A stretch of DNA of 64,000 nucleotides from the NCBI GenBank assembly GCA_964352665.1, contig CAYGSJ010000006.1, forward strand, positions 1 through 64,000. Reading direction: 5' to 3'. This DNA comes from UBA1672 sp964352665. GTDB lineage: Bacteria; Pseudomonadota; Alphaproteobacteria; Micavibrionales; Micavibrionaceae. Below the pieces are notes generated by a model, which was not told the origin of the DNA, ran no database searches, and saw only the letters and a list, made by a program, of their open reading frames with translations. Position numbers and translations under genes: made by a program. Positions 1-9,056 of this stretch are shown here, in pieces (positions within the stretch are counted from its first letter, which is position 1; every line of letters begins with the position of its first letter).

Positions 1-1
1 A

Positions 2-361
2 TACCACGGTGTAACGCTGGGCGGGGTTGGCCGGGTGGGGGCTGTGGAAGGTAAGCGCCACCCTACGTTAAAAAAGGGTGCAATTGTCGGTGCGGGCGCT
101 CAGGTTCTGGGAGGTATTACAATTGGCGAGAACGCACGTGTTGGTGCTAATTCTGTAGTGACCTCTGATGTAGGTGATGGATGCACGGTTATTGGAATTC
201 CAGCCAGAGAAATAAAATGTGAATCACAGCAAGGGGCCTACGGTATTCCATCAAAAGAGATTATGGAAGGCGAGGCTCATAGAATTGAACGTATGATTGA
301 AGAAATGCAAAAGATTAGACGTGAGCTGCATATGGACGATAAAGACAACTGGTCCATTTAA
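2..361 (+). CDS. cysE: Serine O-acetyltransferase, C-terminal part (5' truncated by window edge)
   Basis: The open frame runs into the left edge of the window, so only about 119 residues are seen. They form left-handed beta-helix hexapeptide repeats starting at YHGVTLGG, the loop that in CysE carries the catalytic His and closes the active site, followed by KRHPTL, IVGAGAQVLG and VGANSVV. CysE makes O-acetylserine from serine and acetyl-CoA, the first step of cysteine synthesis in the cytoplasm; the cysteine synthase using this product lies at 20.5 kb. The charged tail (residues EEMQKIRRELHMDDKDNW) is longer than the short inhibitory C-terminus of E. coli CysE. An internal GTG at 35 is not the real start because the hexapeptide repeats continue upstream of it. 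It converges on recG with one base between the stop codons. Confidence 0.9.
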   Translation, partial: YHGVTLGGVGRVGAVEGKRHPTLKKGAIVGAGAQVLGGITIGENARVGANSVVTSDVGDGCTVIGIPAREIKCESQQGAYGIPSKEIMEGEAHRIERMIEEMQKIRRELHMDDKDNWSI

Positions 362-362
362 T

Positions 363-2450
363 TCAGCCGCTGCGGAAATATTGAATTGCCTGATCACGTT
401 CAAATAAATAGAGGAGCGTCTTGAGCGCGGCGCCACGTTCTGTTTCCAGTTTTGGATCTTTTGAAATAATCAGTTTCGCATCATCTCGTGCCGCTGCTAA
501 CAAGTCACCGTGTGCTGCAAGATGGGCAATTTTAAAATCGGTGATGCCACTTTGCTTCACCCCTAAAACATCGCCACTTCCTCGTAATTCCAGATCTTTT
601 TCTGCAATCAGGAACCCGTCTTCCGTTTCGCGCATGATATTGAGTCGTTCTTTGGCTGTTTCGCCTAAAGGGCCGGAATAGACAAGAAAACAATAGGATT
701 GTTCAGCGCTTCGTCCTACACGCCCACGTAGTTGGTGAAGTTGTGATAAACCAAAGCGCTCTGCATGTTCAATGACCATAATTGTTGCTTCAGGTACATT
801 GACGCCAACTTCAATGACTGTTGTGGCGACAAGTATATCAAGCTGGCCTTGCGAAAACTTTGCCATAACGTCATCTTTTTCTGTTGGTTTCATGCGGCCA
901 TGGATTAGCCCGACGCGTTCGCCAAATGTTGCCTTGAGGATGTCATAACGCTCTTCGGCTGCGGCGAGATCCATAACTTCTGATTCTTCAACCAGGGGAC
1001 ATACCCAATAAATACGGACGCCCTCTGTAATTTTGCGTTTTAATCCCTCTGTAACCTGATCAAGTTTACTTTTCTCGAAGAGCAAGGTTTCAACAGGTTT
1101 TCTACCCGGTGGTTTTTCATCCAGCTTTGAAACTTCCATATCACCATAGGCAGTTAGTGCTAATGTTCGTGGAATAGGAGTGGCGGTCATCACCAGAATG
1201 TCAGTGCCTTTACTCTTGCTGGAAAGCTCTAGCCTCTGATGTACGCCAAATCTATGCTGTTCGTCAATAACGGCAAGCCCTAAATCTTTATAATCTACGT
1301 CGGCCTGAAAAATGGCGTGTGTGCCGATTATTACCTGTGCGATGCCGTCTTTGATCTGTTTGAGCATAATATCTCGGGTTTTTCCTTTATCGCGGCCTGT
1401 CAGGGTTACAAATTTAATTCCTGCGGCTTCCAGCCATGGCTTAAGGCTTTCCGCATGTTGGCGTGCCAGAATTTCTGTTGGTGCCATGATTGCGGCTTGG
1501 GCGCCGTGCTCTACTGCATTAAGCATAGCCAGGCAAGCCACTACAGTTTTTCCGCTACCAACATCTCCCTGTAACAGTCGCATCATGCGTCCGGGCTGTC
1601 CCATATCATGGTCAATTTCATAAAGGCTGCGTTTTTGGGCGCCAGTTAGAACAAAAGGTAGAACATTTTCTACGTTTTTACGCATAGTAGTTGATTGTTC
1701 AAAGGCTCTTCCGCTCATTTTGCGTTGTCTGTCGCGCACTAAAGCCAGCGTGAGTTGGTTGGCGAGTAATTCATCATAGGCTAGGCGTGTACGTATCTTA
1801 TGCATGGGGTCGAGTTCTTGCTCGTTTTCCAGTTCATGCAGGCGCCGCAAACACAAATGCCATTCGTTCCACCCGTTTTGCTTCTTATGTGTTTTGTCCA
1901 ACCACTCCGGTAGCACAGGGATAAAACCTAGTGCTGCGCGCTGGGCTTTTACCATGACTTTGTTGGCTACACCTTGGGTTAAAGGGTAAATGGGTTCAAC
2001 AGTTTCCAGTGTATCCCGCGAGTCTACAGAGACAACATCGGGATGTACAATTTGTGGAGATCCTTGGAAATATTCAACTTTACCACTAACGACGACAGAT
2101 TTTCCAAGCGGTAAAAGCTTTTCAATCCATGGCTTTTTTGCATGGAAGAACACCAGAGATATGGCGCCGCTATTATCGATCGCTTTTACACGATAGGGCA
2201 GTGACTTGCGTGCATTCGGGATGTGTTTGTCTATACGGACTTCCAAAGTAACAACTTTGCCGTTTGGGCAGTCCGATATCGGACAAGAAAATCGTCGGTC
2301 AATAAAGTCTACCGGAGCATGAAATAAAAGATCAATAATTTTTGGTCCTCCAATAAGCTTCTCCATAAGCTTTCCTATGCGCGGTCCAACACCGGGCAGG
2401 GCGATAATGCTTCGGAATAGCGGGTCAAGCTCGAAAGGTCTTTGGGCCAT
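363..2450 (-). CDS. recG: ATP-dependent DNA helicase RecG
   Basis: RecG is a superfamily 2 helicase that reverses stalled replication forks and processes branched recombination intermediates. At 695 residues it matches the family's usual length. An N-terminal wedge/OB region is followed by Walker A GDVGSGKT near residue 296, a DEQH Walker B box near 395, TATPIPRT (motif III), and the RecG/Mfd-type C-terminal motifs (VIEVGVNVPEAT, QLRGRVGR). I chose the ATG at 2450; the frame is open five codons further to a GTG at 2465, but neither has a convincing Shine-Dalgarno sequence and MAQRPFELDPL is the better N-terminus. Its upstream neighbour, reading away, is sdhE, an arrangement I recall as common in alphaproteobacteria. 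Confidence 0.96.
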   Translation of the reverse strand: MAQRPFELDPLFRSIIALPGVGPRIGKLMEKLIGGPKIIDLLFHAPVDFIDRRFSCPISDCPNGKVVTLEVRIDKHIPNARKSLPYRVKAIDNSGAISLVFFHAKKPWIEKLLPLGKSVVVSGKVEYFQGSPQIVHPDVVSVDSRDTLETVEPIYPLTQGVANKVMVKAQRAALGFIPVLPEWLDKTHKKQNGWNEWHLCLRRLHELENEQELDPMHKIRTRLAYDELLANQLTLALVRDRQRKMSGRAFEQSTTMRKNVENVLPFVLTGAQKRSLYEIDHDMGQPGRMMRLLQGDVGSGKTVVACLAMLNAVEHGAQAAIMAPTEILARQHAESLKPWLEAAGIKFVTLTGRDKGKTRDIMLKQIKDGIAQVIIGTHAIFQADVDYKDLGLAVIDEQHRFGVHQRLELSSKSKGTDILVMTATPIPRTLALTAYGDMEVSKLDEKPPGRKPVETLLFEKSKLDQVTEGLKRKITEGVRIYWVCPLVEESEVMDLAAAEERYDILKATFGERVGLIHGRMKPTEKDDVMAKFSQGQLDILVATTVIEVGVNVPEATIMVIEHAERFGLSQLHQLRGRVGRSAEQSYCFLVYSGPLGETAKERLNIMRETEDGFLIAEKDLELRGSGDVLGVKQSGITDFKIAHLAAHGDLLAAARDDAKLIISKDPKLETERGAALKTLLYLFERDQAIQYFRSG

Positions 2451-2524
2451 ATAGGAAAAACACACTTTTCAATTTGAAATATAAGGGTATTCTAGCCTCT
2501 AAACCTTATAAGATCGAGTAAGAA

Positions 2525-2806
2525 ATGGAACCCGTTGGCAAAGCTGAAGAAACAATAGAAAACAAACGTAAGCGTTTGATTTTTCGTTCAGATCATCGTG
2601 GAACAAAAGAGATGGATATTATTATGGGACGTTTTGCCAAGAAATATGTGCCTGAAATGAGTGAGGCAGAACTGGCGGAGTACGACGAACTCCTTACTCA
2701 TAACGATCCTGATCTTTATAACTGGATTACAGAGAAGGAAGTACCGCCGGAATCTGTGGCGGATATGACAGCTTTTGGGAAGCTGCTTGACCACATAGCC
2801 GGCTAG
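2525..2806 (+). CDS. sdhE: Succinate dehydrogenase assembly factor SdhE (SDHAF2 family)
   Basis: This 93-residue protein carries the family signature RGxxE (R25, G26, E29 in HRGTKEMD) and the following helical bundle with YDELLTHNDPDLYNW. SdhE/SDHAF2 binds the flavoprotein subunit of succinate dehydrogenase and promotes covalent FAD attachment. It is divergent from recG with a 74-base intergenic region. Its 3' end overlaps the stop codon of the convergent btaB by four bases. The succinate dehydrogenase genes themselves are not in this window. The N-terminus before residue 12 is slightly longer than usual and polar; there is no better start downstream. Confidence 0.93.
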   Translation: MEPVGKAEETIENKRKRLIFRSDHRGTKEMDIIMGRFAKKYVPEMSEAELAEYDELLTHNDPDLYNWITEKEVPPESVADMTAFGKLLDHIAG

Positions 2807-3480
2807 TTTTTCTTGAATATCGCCCGATACGCATAGCCTTTGTAAAGATGCACGACATCTAAAGTGCCCTTTTTTTCTACCTCAAGCCGTTTTAGATAAT
2901 CCAGAATTTCGGGCTTGTAATAGACATGGAATTGCCCAAGCCACCAAAACAGGAAACTTCTAAACCATGACGGCAGGCCTTCTTGTCCTCCAAAGTCAAC
3001 GATATGCATCTCTCCTCCAGAGGGAAGGATTTTAACAGCGTGATCGATTGATTCTTGCCATGGCGGAATAATAGAGAGCGCATAGGAATATACAAGTTTA
3101 TCAACGGGCGTTTCCAAGGAAAACAGCGTCTTTGGATCAAAGGATTGTGAAAAACCCTGTTTAAGGGATATTTCACTCTGTAGCTCTGAGCGGTCAACAT
3201 TTTGCTTGGCTGTTTTTAGCATCTCATCGGAGGCATCAAGCCCATAAAATCTGGATTTTGGATAGGATTTTGCAATTTTGATTAAGTTACGTGCTGTGCC
3301 GCAGCCTACTTCGCAGATAATGTCATTATCTTTTGCGTTCAGATGTGTAATTAATTCATCTCGCCCTAATAGATAATATTTGCGGGTAAGATCATAAATA
3401 TGACGAGTCCAGCGATACATGTTGTCCATATTCTTTTTAATCTGGTCCTCACCGGATTTTTGAACAACATGTGCTGTCAT
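2803..3480 (-). CDS. btaB: BtaB-type SAM-dependent N-methyltransferase (betaine lipid synthesis)
   Basis: This class I methyltransferase of 225 residues has SAM-binding motif I ICEVGCGTARNL at about residues 54-65 and the acidic loop FYGLDASDEM that follows. It lies three bases downstream of a BtaA homologue. In Rhodobacter sphaeroides BtaB trimethylates the homoserine-lipid head group made by BtaA, giving diacylglyceryl-N,N,N-trimethylhomoserine (DGTS), a phosphorus-free membrane lipid. By sequence alone it could be another small-molecule methyltransferase; the pairing with btaA is what fixes the call. The conserved GGQEGLPSWFRSFLFWWLG segment near residue 165 is hydrophobic and aromatic, suitable for contact with a lipid substrate (inference). 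Confidence 0.85.
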   Translation of the reverse strand: MTAHVVQKSGEDQIKKNMDNMYRWTRHIYDLTRKYYLLGRDELITHLNAKDNDIICEVGCGTARNLIKIAKSYPKSRFYGLDASDEMLKTAKQNVDRSELQSEISLKQGFSQSFDPKTLFSLETPVDKLVYSYALSIIPPWQESIDHAVKILPSGGEMHIVDFGGQEGLPSWFRSFLFWWLGQFHVYYKPEILDYLKRLEVEKKGTLDVVHLYKGYAYRAIFKKN

Positions 3481-3483
3481 GGT

Positions 3484-4764
3484 CTAGGCTGCCTTTGTTT
3501 TGGCTTGTTTTCGGTTAAGCGTGTAGGTATGAAAACCACCGTATATTGAAGACCTGTCTTGCTCATTACGGATTGGAGCAAGGCTTGAGTCATATTCCCA
3601 CGGAGACAAGGTTTCTTCTTTTAGACCGTCTGTAAGAGGGCTTTCATCTCCAGCGGTGCGGAAAATAACGCGTGCGCCGTCAGTGGCAGAGCGTAAAACA
3701 GCTTCCCAAAGATCATTAAGCTGCTCATCATTCATCCAATCTTGTGCATCCAGAAAGACGTAACAATCGAAGCTTTCTGCGCCTTGTTGATCTAGATAAT
3801 CTGTGATTGTGCTGTGAACTACTTGCGCTTTATCCGCGTTAGCTTTTAGCTTCTCGTAATTTTCTTCTTTTAGATAACGCGGTACGGCACGTTTGTTTTC
3901 GCGGTCATATCCACGACCAAAGGCTTGCCACGCAAAATAATTATCTTGAATTGGAAACTGGCAAGCCATGCGTTCGAGGCGCTTTTTAAGCAAGTCTGCC
4001 ATATTGCCGTTTGCTGATTCATTTAATTCATCAAACTGTGATGGAGGAATACCAAGCCCATAAAGCGACTCGGGCTTTTCACACATCATTTTTACAAATT
4101 TTTTGTCGAAAAGCGGGCCCAATGTACGGTCAAATATCACTTTCTGCTCGTCCATTGTTTTTGCTTTAAGGATATCACGTGGATCTTGGCCATAAATTTT
4201 AGCAACCAGATGGATCGTGCCTATGAATTTTCCAAGTAAACCATAGCGATAAATGTTTTTCTTAAATAAATTTATACGACGACCATGTGGTGCAACGACT
4301 TTTTCCCAGTAGTTTTTTGTATATTTATCAAGGTTTGGAGCAATGTATTTGTCATAGTTTTCAATATTTTGAGGACTATCCGCACAACCAAAAAACAGAA
4401 AAAAGCTTTCATAGTTCGGGAGGTGTTTCAGGGCTGCTAGCTTTAAGCGCCCCAAAGCAACATGATGCGGGTTAAGGTCAATAGCGGTCACTGAGGCAGG
4501 GTTTTCTGTCAGATAATTCATCATATTACACCCGCCAGAGCATATCGTCATAATCCGTGTTGTGCTATCAATGTTCATAGCAGGTATATCAACTTCCGGG
4601 TCTTCCCATATCTGTGGGTATACAAAACCGCTAAACGCCATAGTAAACATACGTTCTTGTATGCCACGTTTTGATATAGGTTTACTGTCATGCACAGCTT
4701 TTTTTAGCAAATCCTTGTTTGCTACTGTTTCTGTAGGTTCTGTAGTTCTGGTATCGGTCAGCAT
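3484..4764 (-). CDS. btaA: BtaA: S-adenosylmethionine:diacylglycerol 3-amino-3-carboxypropyltransferase (DUF3419)
   Basis: A DUF3419-family protein of 426 residues, the usual BtaA length. It has the family's N-terminal GFVYPQIWEDPEVD block, a SAM-binding segment ICSGGCNMMNYL (about residues 75-86) followed by TAIDLNPHHVALGRLK, and the C-terminal DAQDWM and RVIFRTAG blocks. BtaA transfers the aminocarboxypropyl group of SAM to diacylglycerol to give diacylglycerylhomoserine, which BtaB then methylates. The two genes are three bases apart and must be cotranscribed. In several bacteria this pathway is induced by phosphate starvation; I looked for a Pho box in the 90-base divergent region shared with mfd and could not identify one. 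Confidence 0.9.
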   Translation of the reverse strand: MLTDTRTTEPTETVANKDLLKKAVHDSKPISKRGIQERMFTMAFSGFVYPQIWEDPEVDIPAMNIDSTTRIMTICSGGCNMMNYLTENPASVTAIDLNPHHVALGRLKLAALKHLPNYESFFLFFGCADSPQNIENYDKYIAPNLDKYTKNYWEKVVAPHGRRINLFKKNIYRYGLLGKFIGTIHLVAKIYGQDPRDILKAKTMDEQKVIFDRTLGPLFDKKFVKMMCEKPESLYGLGIPPSQFDELNESANGNMADLLKKRLERMACQFPIQDNYFAWQAFGRGYDRENKRAVPRYLKEENYEKLKANADKAQVVHSTITDYLDQQGAESFDCYVFLDAQDWMNDEQLNDLWEAVLRSATDGARVIFRTAGDESPLTDGLKEETLSPWEYDSSLAPIRNEQDRSSIYGGFHTYTLNRKQAKTKAA

Positions 4765-4854
4765 CTTTTACTAATGTCCTTGAAATAGACTGAAAGCTAT
4801 ATATAAAAAGTGAGCCAAAGGCAAACAACTATTTACTTTTGAAGGGGCACTTTT

Positions 4855-7800
4855 TTGCACACCATAGCGCGAGAACAGGAGCAAATACAAGATAAGAACA
4901 TCATTTACGGTGCTCCCGAAGGTCATGACGCACGAATTTTGGCTGAAATGGCTAGAAATATTATGCCTGAGGACAGGGTTTTAATTCATGTTGCTATGGA
5001 TGATGCGCGTCTTTCTACATTGGTCGGGTCATTGAGTTTTTTTGCACCTGATGTGCAAGTGGAGGTGTTTCCAGCTTGGGATTGTTTGCCGTATGATCGT
5101 GTTTCACCAAATGGTGATATTGTTGCATCGCGTGTAGCTGCTCTGACAAAATTAATGGCTTGGGATTATGAGCAAGAGCGTAAGCCAAGGGTTTTTCTGG
5201 CAAGCGTTAACGCTGCGTTACAAAAGGTGATGCCAAGAGAGGCTTTGCGTGAAGCAAGGTTTGAAGCAAAAGCTGGTGAGCGTATTGATGCTAACAAATT
5301 TCAGCTGTTTTTAGCACAAAACGGGTATGTTCGAAATGAAACTGTGCGCGAGGCAGGTGACTTTGCTGTCAGAGGCGGGATAATCGATGTCTTTCCATCT
5401 GGTTATTCCAGGCCATTGCGGATTGATCTTTTTGGTGATGAGGTTGACACCATAAAAGAGTTTGATCCTATAACGCAAAGAACGGACAACCATGTTTCAT
5501 TACTAAGCATGCAACCCGCAACAGAGTTTTTTCTTGATGACGCATCTGTGACGCGGTTTCGCTCTGGCTATAGGGAAGCCTTTGGTGTGGTCCAAAAAGA
5601 TGACCCTCTCTATGAATCAGTAAGTAGCGGTCGACGATACAATGGAATGGAACACTGGCTCCCACTTTTCTACGATAAAATGCGCACCATTTTTGATTAT
5701 GCGCCAAATTGCGCCATCACTTTTGATGCGCATGTGCAAGATGCATATAGGGAGCGCCTGGAGCAGATTGAGGATTTTTATCAGGCTCGAAGAACGCTTG
5801 AAAAGGCAGGACAAGAGCGCAAAAAAAGCAACCAAAAAACAAATCTTTCAGGGTCTGTATATCACCCCTTGTCACCGGAGCATCTCTATATTCAGCCGTC
5901 GGAATGGTCTGGTTTTGTATCAGAAGCGCAGATTTTTTCTAACTTTGGTGCATCTGAGGGGTTGGGTGGCCGAGACAAAAAAGGCAGAAAAGGAAGGGAT
6001 TTCTCCGATATCAGAGCATTGCCTGACGGGGATGTTTTCCAAGAGTTTAAGCTCTATGCGAGTCAGCATCAAAAAGTGTTGGTGGCCTGTTATAGCGAGG
6101 GCTCAAAATCTCGCCTAAGAGGCTTGATAGAAAACGCAAATGTAAGAGATGTGGTTGACGTCCAGTGTGCAGATGAAATTAAGAAATTAAAATCTGGCCA
6201 AATCGGCTTATGTGTTTTGGCTTTGGAGCACGGCTTTGTTGCGCCTGATTTATGTGTTGTCACTGAGCAGGATATTCTTGGCGACAGATTGGCAAGAAAG
6301 GCAAAGAAAACACGTAAGGCGGATAATTTTTTAACTGAAGTATCGGCTTTGTCAGAAGGGGACTTGGTTGTTCATATCGACCATGGAATAGGGCGCTTTG
6401 TTGCATTGGAAACAGTGAATGCTGCGGATACATTATATGACTGTCTTAAAATTGAGTATGCCGAAGGAGATCGGCTTTTTGTGCCGGTGGTTAACCTTGA
6501 AGTGCTTTCAAGATTTGGTTCCGATGAGGGCACCGTTCAGCTTGACAGGTTAGGTGGTGCAGGATGGCAAGCCAGAAAGGCGCGCGCAAAGAAAAATCTG
6601 ATGGAAATTGCAGATAAGCTTCTTGGTATTGCGGCAGCAAGGCAACTTAAAAAGGCAGAAAAGCTTGAGGTTGGGCAAGATCTTTATAATGAATTTGTGG
6701 CCCGTTTCCCTTATGCAGAAACAGAGGATCAAGAGCGGTCTATTAATTCGGTGTTGGAGGGGATGGCTGGGAGTTATCCTATGGATCATCTTGTGTGTGG
6801 TGATGTGGGTTTTGGTAAAACCGAAGTGGCATTACGCGCGGCATATGTTGCAGCAATGTCCGGTGTACAGGTGGCGGTTGTTGTCCCTACAACCCTGCTT
6901 TCCCGTCAGCATTATAATAATTTTTTGAAACGTTTTGAGGGTTCTGGAATACGCATAGCACAATTATCACGCATGGTTTCAGCAAAAGACGCAAAATTGA
7001 CGCGCGATGGTCTTGTAGATGGATCGGTTCAAATTGTTATTGGTACCCACGCCCTTTTTGCCAAAAACACCAAATTTGCAAATCTTGGGTTACTTATCGT
7101 GGATGAGGAGCAACGTTTTGGGGTGAAGCAGAAAGAGAGACTTAAAGAGCTTAAAAACAATATCCATGTTCTGACGCTGACTGCTACACCTATTCCCCGA
7201 ACTTTGCAAATGTCGCTTACGGGGGTAAAGGAGATGAGTCTTATTACAACACCGCCAGTGGATCGCCTTGCAATTCGTACTTTTGTTATGCCAGTTGATA
7301 CTATGGTTATAAGAGATGCTCTTTTGAGGGAGCATTATAGAGGGGGACAGAGCTTCTACGTGGTGCCCCGGATCAAGGATGTGGCTGAAGTATCTGATAT
7401 GCTTAAAGAATTAGTGCCGGAAGTTAAATTTATTGATGCGCATGGGCAGATGAGCCCTACCGAGTTAGAGGATCGTATGACGGCCTTTTATGATGGGCAG
7501 TATGATGTTCTCCTTGCAACAAATATCATAGAAAGCGGCATTGATATCCCGACAGCCAACACAATGATTGTTCATCGTGCCGACATGTTTGGTTTGGCTC
7601 AGCTGTACCAAATACGAGGTCGGATTGGGCGCGCGAAGGCTAGGGCATATGCCTATTTGACGTACCAGCCGAATGTTAAGCTTAATGATAATGCACAGAG
7701 GCGTTTAGAGGTCATGGAAACGCTTGATACATTAGGTTCTGGGTTCCAGCTTGCCTCCCATGATATGGATATCAGGGGCGCGGGAAATTTGCTGGGTGAC

Positions 7801-8364
7801 GCGCAGTCGGGCCATATCCGTGAAATAGGGGTCGAGCTTTATCAGCAAATGTTAGAAGAAGCTGTCGCTGCGGCGCGCGCTGGTGTTACAGATGTTGATG
7901 AAATGCTGGAGAAAGGGTGGTCGCCTCAAATCAATTTAGGCATGTCGGTTCTTATTCCTGAAACTTATGTCGAGGATCTTGCCGTCAGAATGAGCCTTTA
8001 TAGGCGTCTTAATGACCTTGACGAGAAGGAGGAGATAGAGGGTTTTGCGGCAGAAATGATTGATCGATTTGGCGATTTACCACAGGAAGTCGATAACCTT
8101 CTTAATATCCTGGAGATTAAACAGCTTTGTAAAAAAGCGGGTATATCAAATGTTGAGGCCGGGCCAAAGGGCGCAGTCATTGCCTTTCACAACAACGAGC
8201 CACCAAATGTGGATGCGTTGATACAGTGGATGGGCACAAAAGCAGGAACTGTTAAAATCCGTCCGGATCAAAAACTTTCTATTATACGAAGCTGGCCAAA
8301 ACCAAAAAACAGGGTGACAGGCGTTACCGCTATTGTCAGAGAGCTTTCTGCTTCTATAGTTTAG
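4855..8364 (+). CDS. mfd: Transcription-repair coupling factor Mfd
   Basis: At 1169 residues this is full-length Mfd, the translocase that displaces RNA polymerase stalled at DNA lesions and recruits UvrA. In order: a UvrB-like N-terminal module (PAWDCLPYDRVSP near residue 62), a RNA-polymerase interaction (CarD-like) domain beginning DLVVHIDHGIGRF near residue 504, a RecG-like motor with GDVGFGKTE near 649, a DEEQ box near 750 and TATPIPRT, then the C-terminal regulatory TRCF domain. The start is a TTG at 4855, chosen because GAAGGGG lies seven bases upstream and no ATG precedes the conserved region. A substitution-rich spacer with many charged residues (about 320-385) breaks the N-terminal module. 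Confidence 0.97.
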   Translation: MHTIAREQEQIQDKNIIYGAPEGHDARILAEMARNIMPEDRVLIHVAMDDARLSTLVGSLSFFAPDVQVEVFPAWDCLPYDRVSPNGDIVASRVAALTKLMAWDYEQERKPRVFLASVNAALQKVMPREALREARFEAKAGERIDANKFQLFLAQNGYVRNETVREAGDFAVRGGIIDVFPSGYSRPLRIDLFGDEVDTIKEFDPITQRTDNHVSLLSMQPATEFFLDDASVTRFRSGYREAFGVVQKDDPLYESVSSGRRYNGMEHWLPLFYDKMRTIFDYAPNCAITFDAHVQDAYRERLEQIEDFYQARRTLEKAGQERKKSNQKTNLSGSVYHPLSPEHLYIQPSEWSGFVSEAQIFSNFGASEGLGGRDKKGRKGRDFSDIRALPDGDVFQEFKLYASQHQKVLVACYSEGSKSRLRGLIENANVRDVVDVQCADEIKKLKSGQIGLCVLALEHGFVAPDLCVVTEQDILGDRLARKAKKTRKADNFLTEVSALSEGDLVVHIDHGIGRFVALETVNAADTLYDCLKIEYAEGDRLFVPVVNLEVLSRFGSDEGTVQLDRLGGAGWQARKARAKKNLMEIADKLLGIAAARQLKKAEKLEVGQDLYNEFVARFPYAETEDQERSINSVLEGMAGSYPMDHLVCGDVGFGKTEVALRAAYVAAMSGVQVAVVVPTTLLSRQHYNNFLKRFEGSGIRIAQLSRMVSAKDAKLTRDGLVDGSVQIVIGTHALFAKNTKFANLGLLIVDEEQRFGVKQKERLKELKNNIHVLTLTATPIPRTLQMSLTGVKEMSLITTPPVDRLAIRTFVMPVDTMVIRDALLREHYRGGQSFYVVPRIKDVAEVSDMLKELVPEVKFIDAHGQMSPTELEDRMTAFYDGQYDVLLATNIIESGIDIPTANTMIVHRADMFGLAQLYQIRGRIGRAKARAYAYLTYQPNVKLNDNAQRRLEVMETLDTLGSGFQLASHDMDIRGAGNLLGDAQSGHIREIGVELYQQMLEEAVAAARAGVTDVDEMLEKGWSPQINLGMSVLIPETYVEDLAVRMSLYRRLNDLDEKEEIEGFAAEMIDRFGDLPQEVDNLLNILEIKQLCKKAGISNVEAGPKGAVIAFHNNEPPNVDALIQWMGTKAGTVKIRPDQKLSIIRSWPKPKNRVTGVTAIVRELSASIV

Positions 8365-8593
8365 GCTCGTTAGCTGTGCTATTTATGGGTGTATAACTTG
8401 TAGAATAGCCCCATCGCACGGCGGCAGAACTTCTTAAGCGTTCTGCCCAAGCCATAGAAGCTCTTATTGTGCTTGCTCTTGTCTCGTCATGCGCTTTTTG
8501 TACAACGTAGCGTCCAAACTCAAGCGCTATGCGCTCTCCTGTATATCCCCCAGAACCTTGTCGTGGGTCCGTTTTTCCGCGATGACGAGACAT
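8354..8593 (-). CDS. Unknown 79-residue basic protein, second gene of a small GC-rich pair
   Basis: The frame runs from an ATG at 8593, four bases after the stop of the upstream gene (8598-8876), to a stop inside the 3' end of convergent mfd. The product is basic and Arg-rich (MSRHRGKTDPRQ, then RIALEFGRYVVQKAHDE and MAWAERLRSS), with no signal or membrane segment. An alternative ATG at 8659 would overlap the upstream gene by 62 bases. No clear Shine-Dalgarno is seen for either, so translation is probably coupled. The GC content (about 57 percent in 8521-8580, counted by hand) is well above neighbouring genes. I do not recognise a family. A single gene split by a frameshift is possible but less likely, since the upstream frame has a good start. 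Confidence 0.5.
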   Translation of the reverse strand: MSRHRGKTDPRQGSGGYTGERIALEFGRYVVQKAHDETRASTIRASMAWAERLRSSAAVRWGYSTSYTPINSTANEPKL

Positions 8594-8597
8594 TGTG

Positions 8598-8876
8598 TTA
8601 ACCAGCAGTGTATTGGGCAAGTTGTAGCCTAAGGGCGTCGACCCCGCGTTCTCCATCATAGCTATGATTCGCTACTGCTCTTTCGAATTTCGCTACTCTC
8701 AACGGATTTCGAACTTGTTCTGGGTGCCCGTCAACAATACGCGCTGCATCAGAGACCGCAATTCCTGCGCGACGTGCGAAGCCACCTATCAGGCTATCCG
8801 CGCCCCGCTCGCCAGTTTCTGTTAAATCACCTAGATTTCGGTCACTATACGTATGATGTGGTAGTCTATGAGGCAT
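8598..8876 (-). CDS. Unknown 92-residue protein, first gene of a small GC-rich pair
   Basis: The ATG at 8876 is preceded by GGGAG at six bases spacing, which supports it as a real gene. The product begins MPHRLPHHTYSDRNLG, has a central segment rich in small residues (GGFARRAGIAVSDAARI) and ends AQYTAG. It has no membrane segment or recognisable domain. It is directly followed by the 79-residue gene and faces mfd. Its composition (about half G+C) differs from the surrounding genes. It is divergent from the gene at 9057 across a 180-base AT-rich region. Function unknown. Confidence 0.6.
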   Translation of the reverse strand: MPHRLPHHTYSDRNLGDLTETGERGADSLIGGFARRAGIAVSDAARIVDGHPEQVRNPLRVAKFERAVANHSYDGERGVDALRLQLAQYTAG

Positions 8877-9056
8877 AAAACACTCCCATTTTCAGTTTTT
8901 TTATAATTTTGTTACCAAAGATATGGGATATACGCATTTTAATATTTAATGTCAAATTTCAGAGAAAAATAATCTGTATTGATATGTTAATAGTTAATAT
9001 GGCACAGTTATTGCTGTATTATTTAAAATGAGTTTAACAGAGCAGGAGGCCAGCCG

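Noticed and set aside
421..681. Plus-strand frame of 86 codons opposite recG
   Set aside because: It is antisense to the well-conserved C-terminal part of recG and has no ribosome site; the recG frame accounts for the sequence.
4765..4854. Pho box controlling btaA
   Set aside because: No pair of CTGTCAT-like repeats with the right spacing was found between btaA and mfd.
5642..6118. 158-codon plus-strand frame within mfd
   Set aside because: It is another phase of the mfd coding sequence; mfd continues uninterrupted through it.
8354..8876. One gene broken by a frameshift
   Set aside because: The upstream frame has a strong ribosome site and its own stop, and the downstream ATG lies four bases after it, as in a normal coupled pair. 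A sequencing error cannot be fully excluded, so it is kept only as an alternative.
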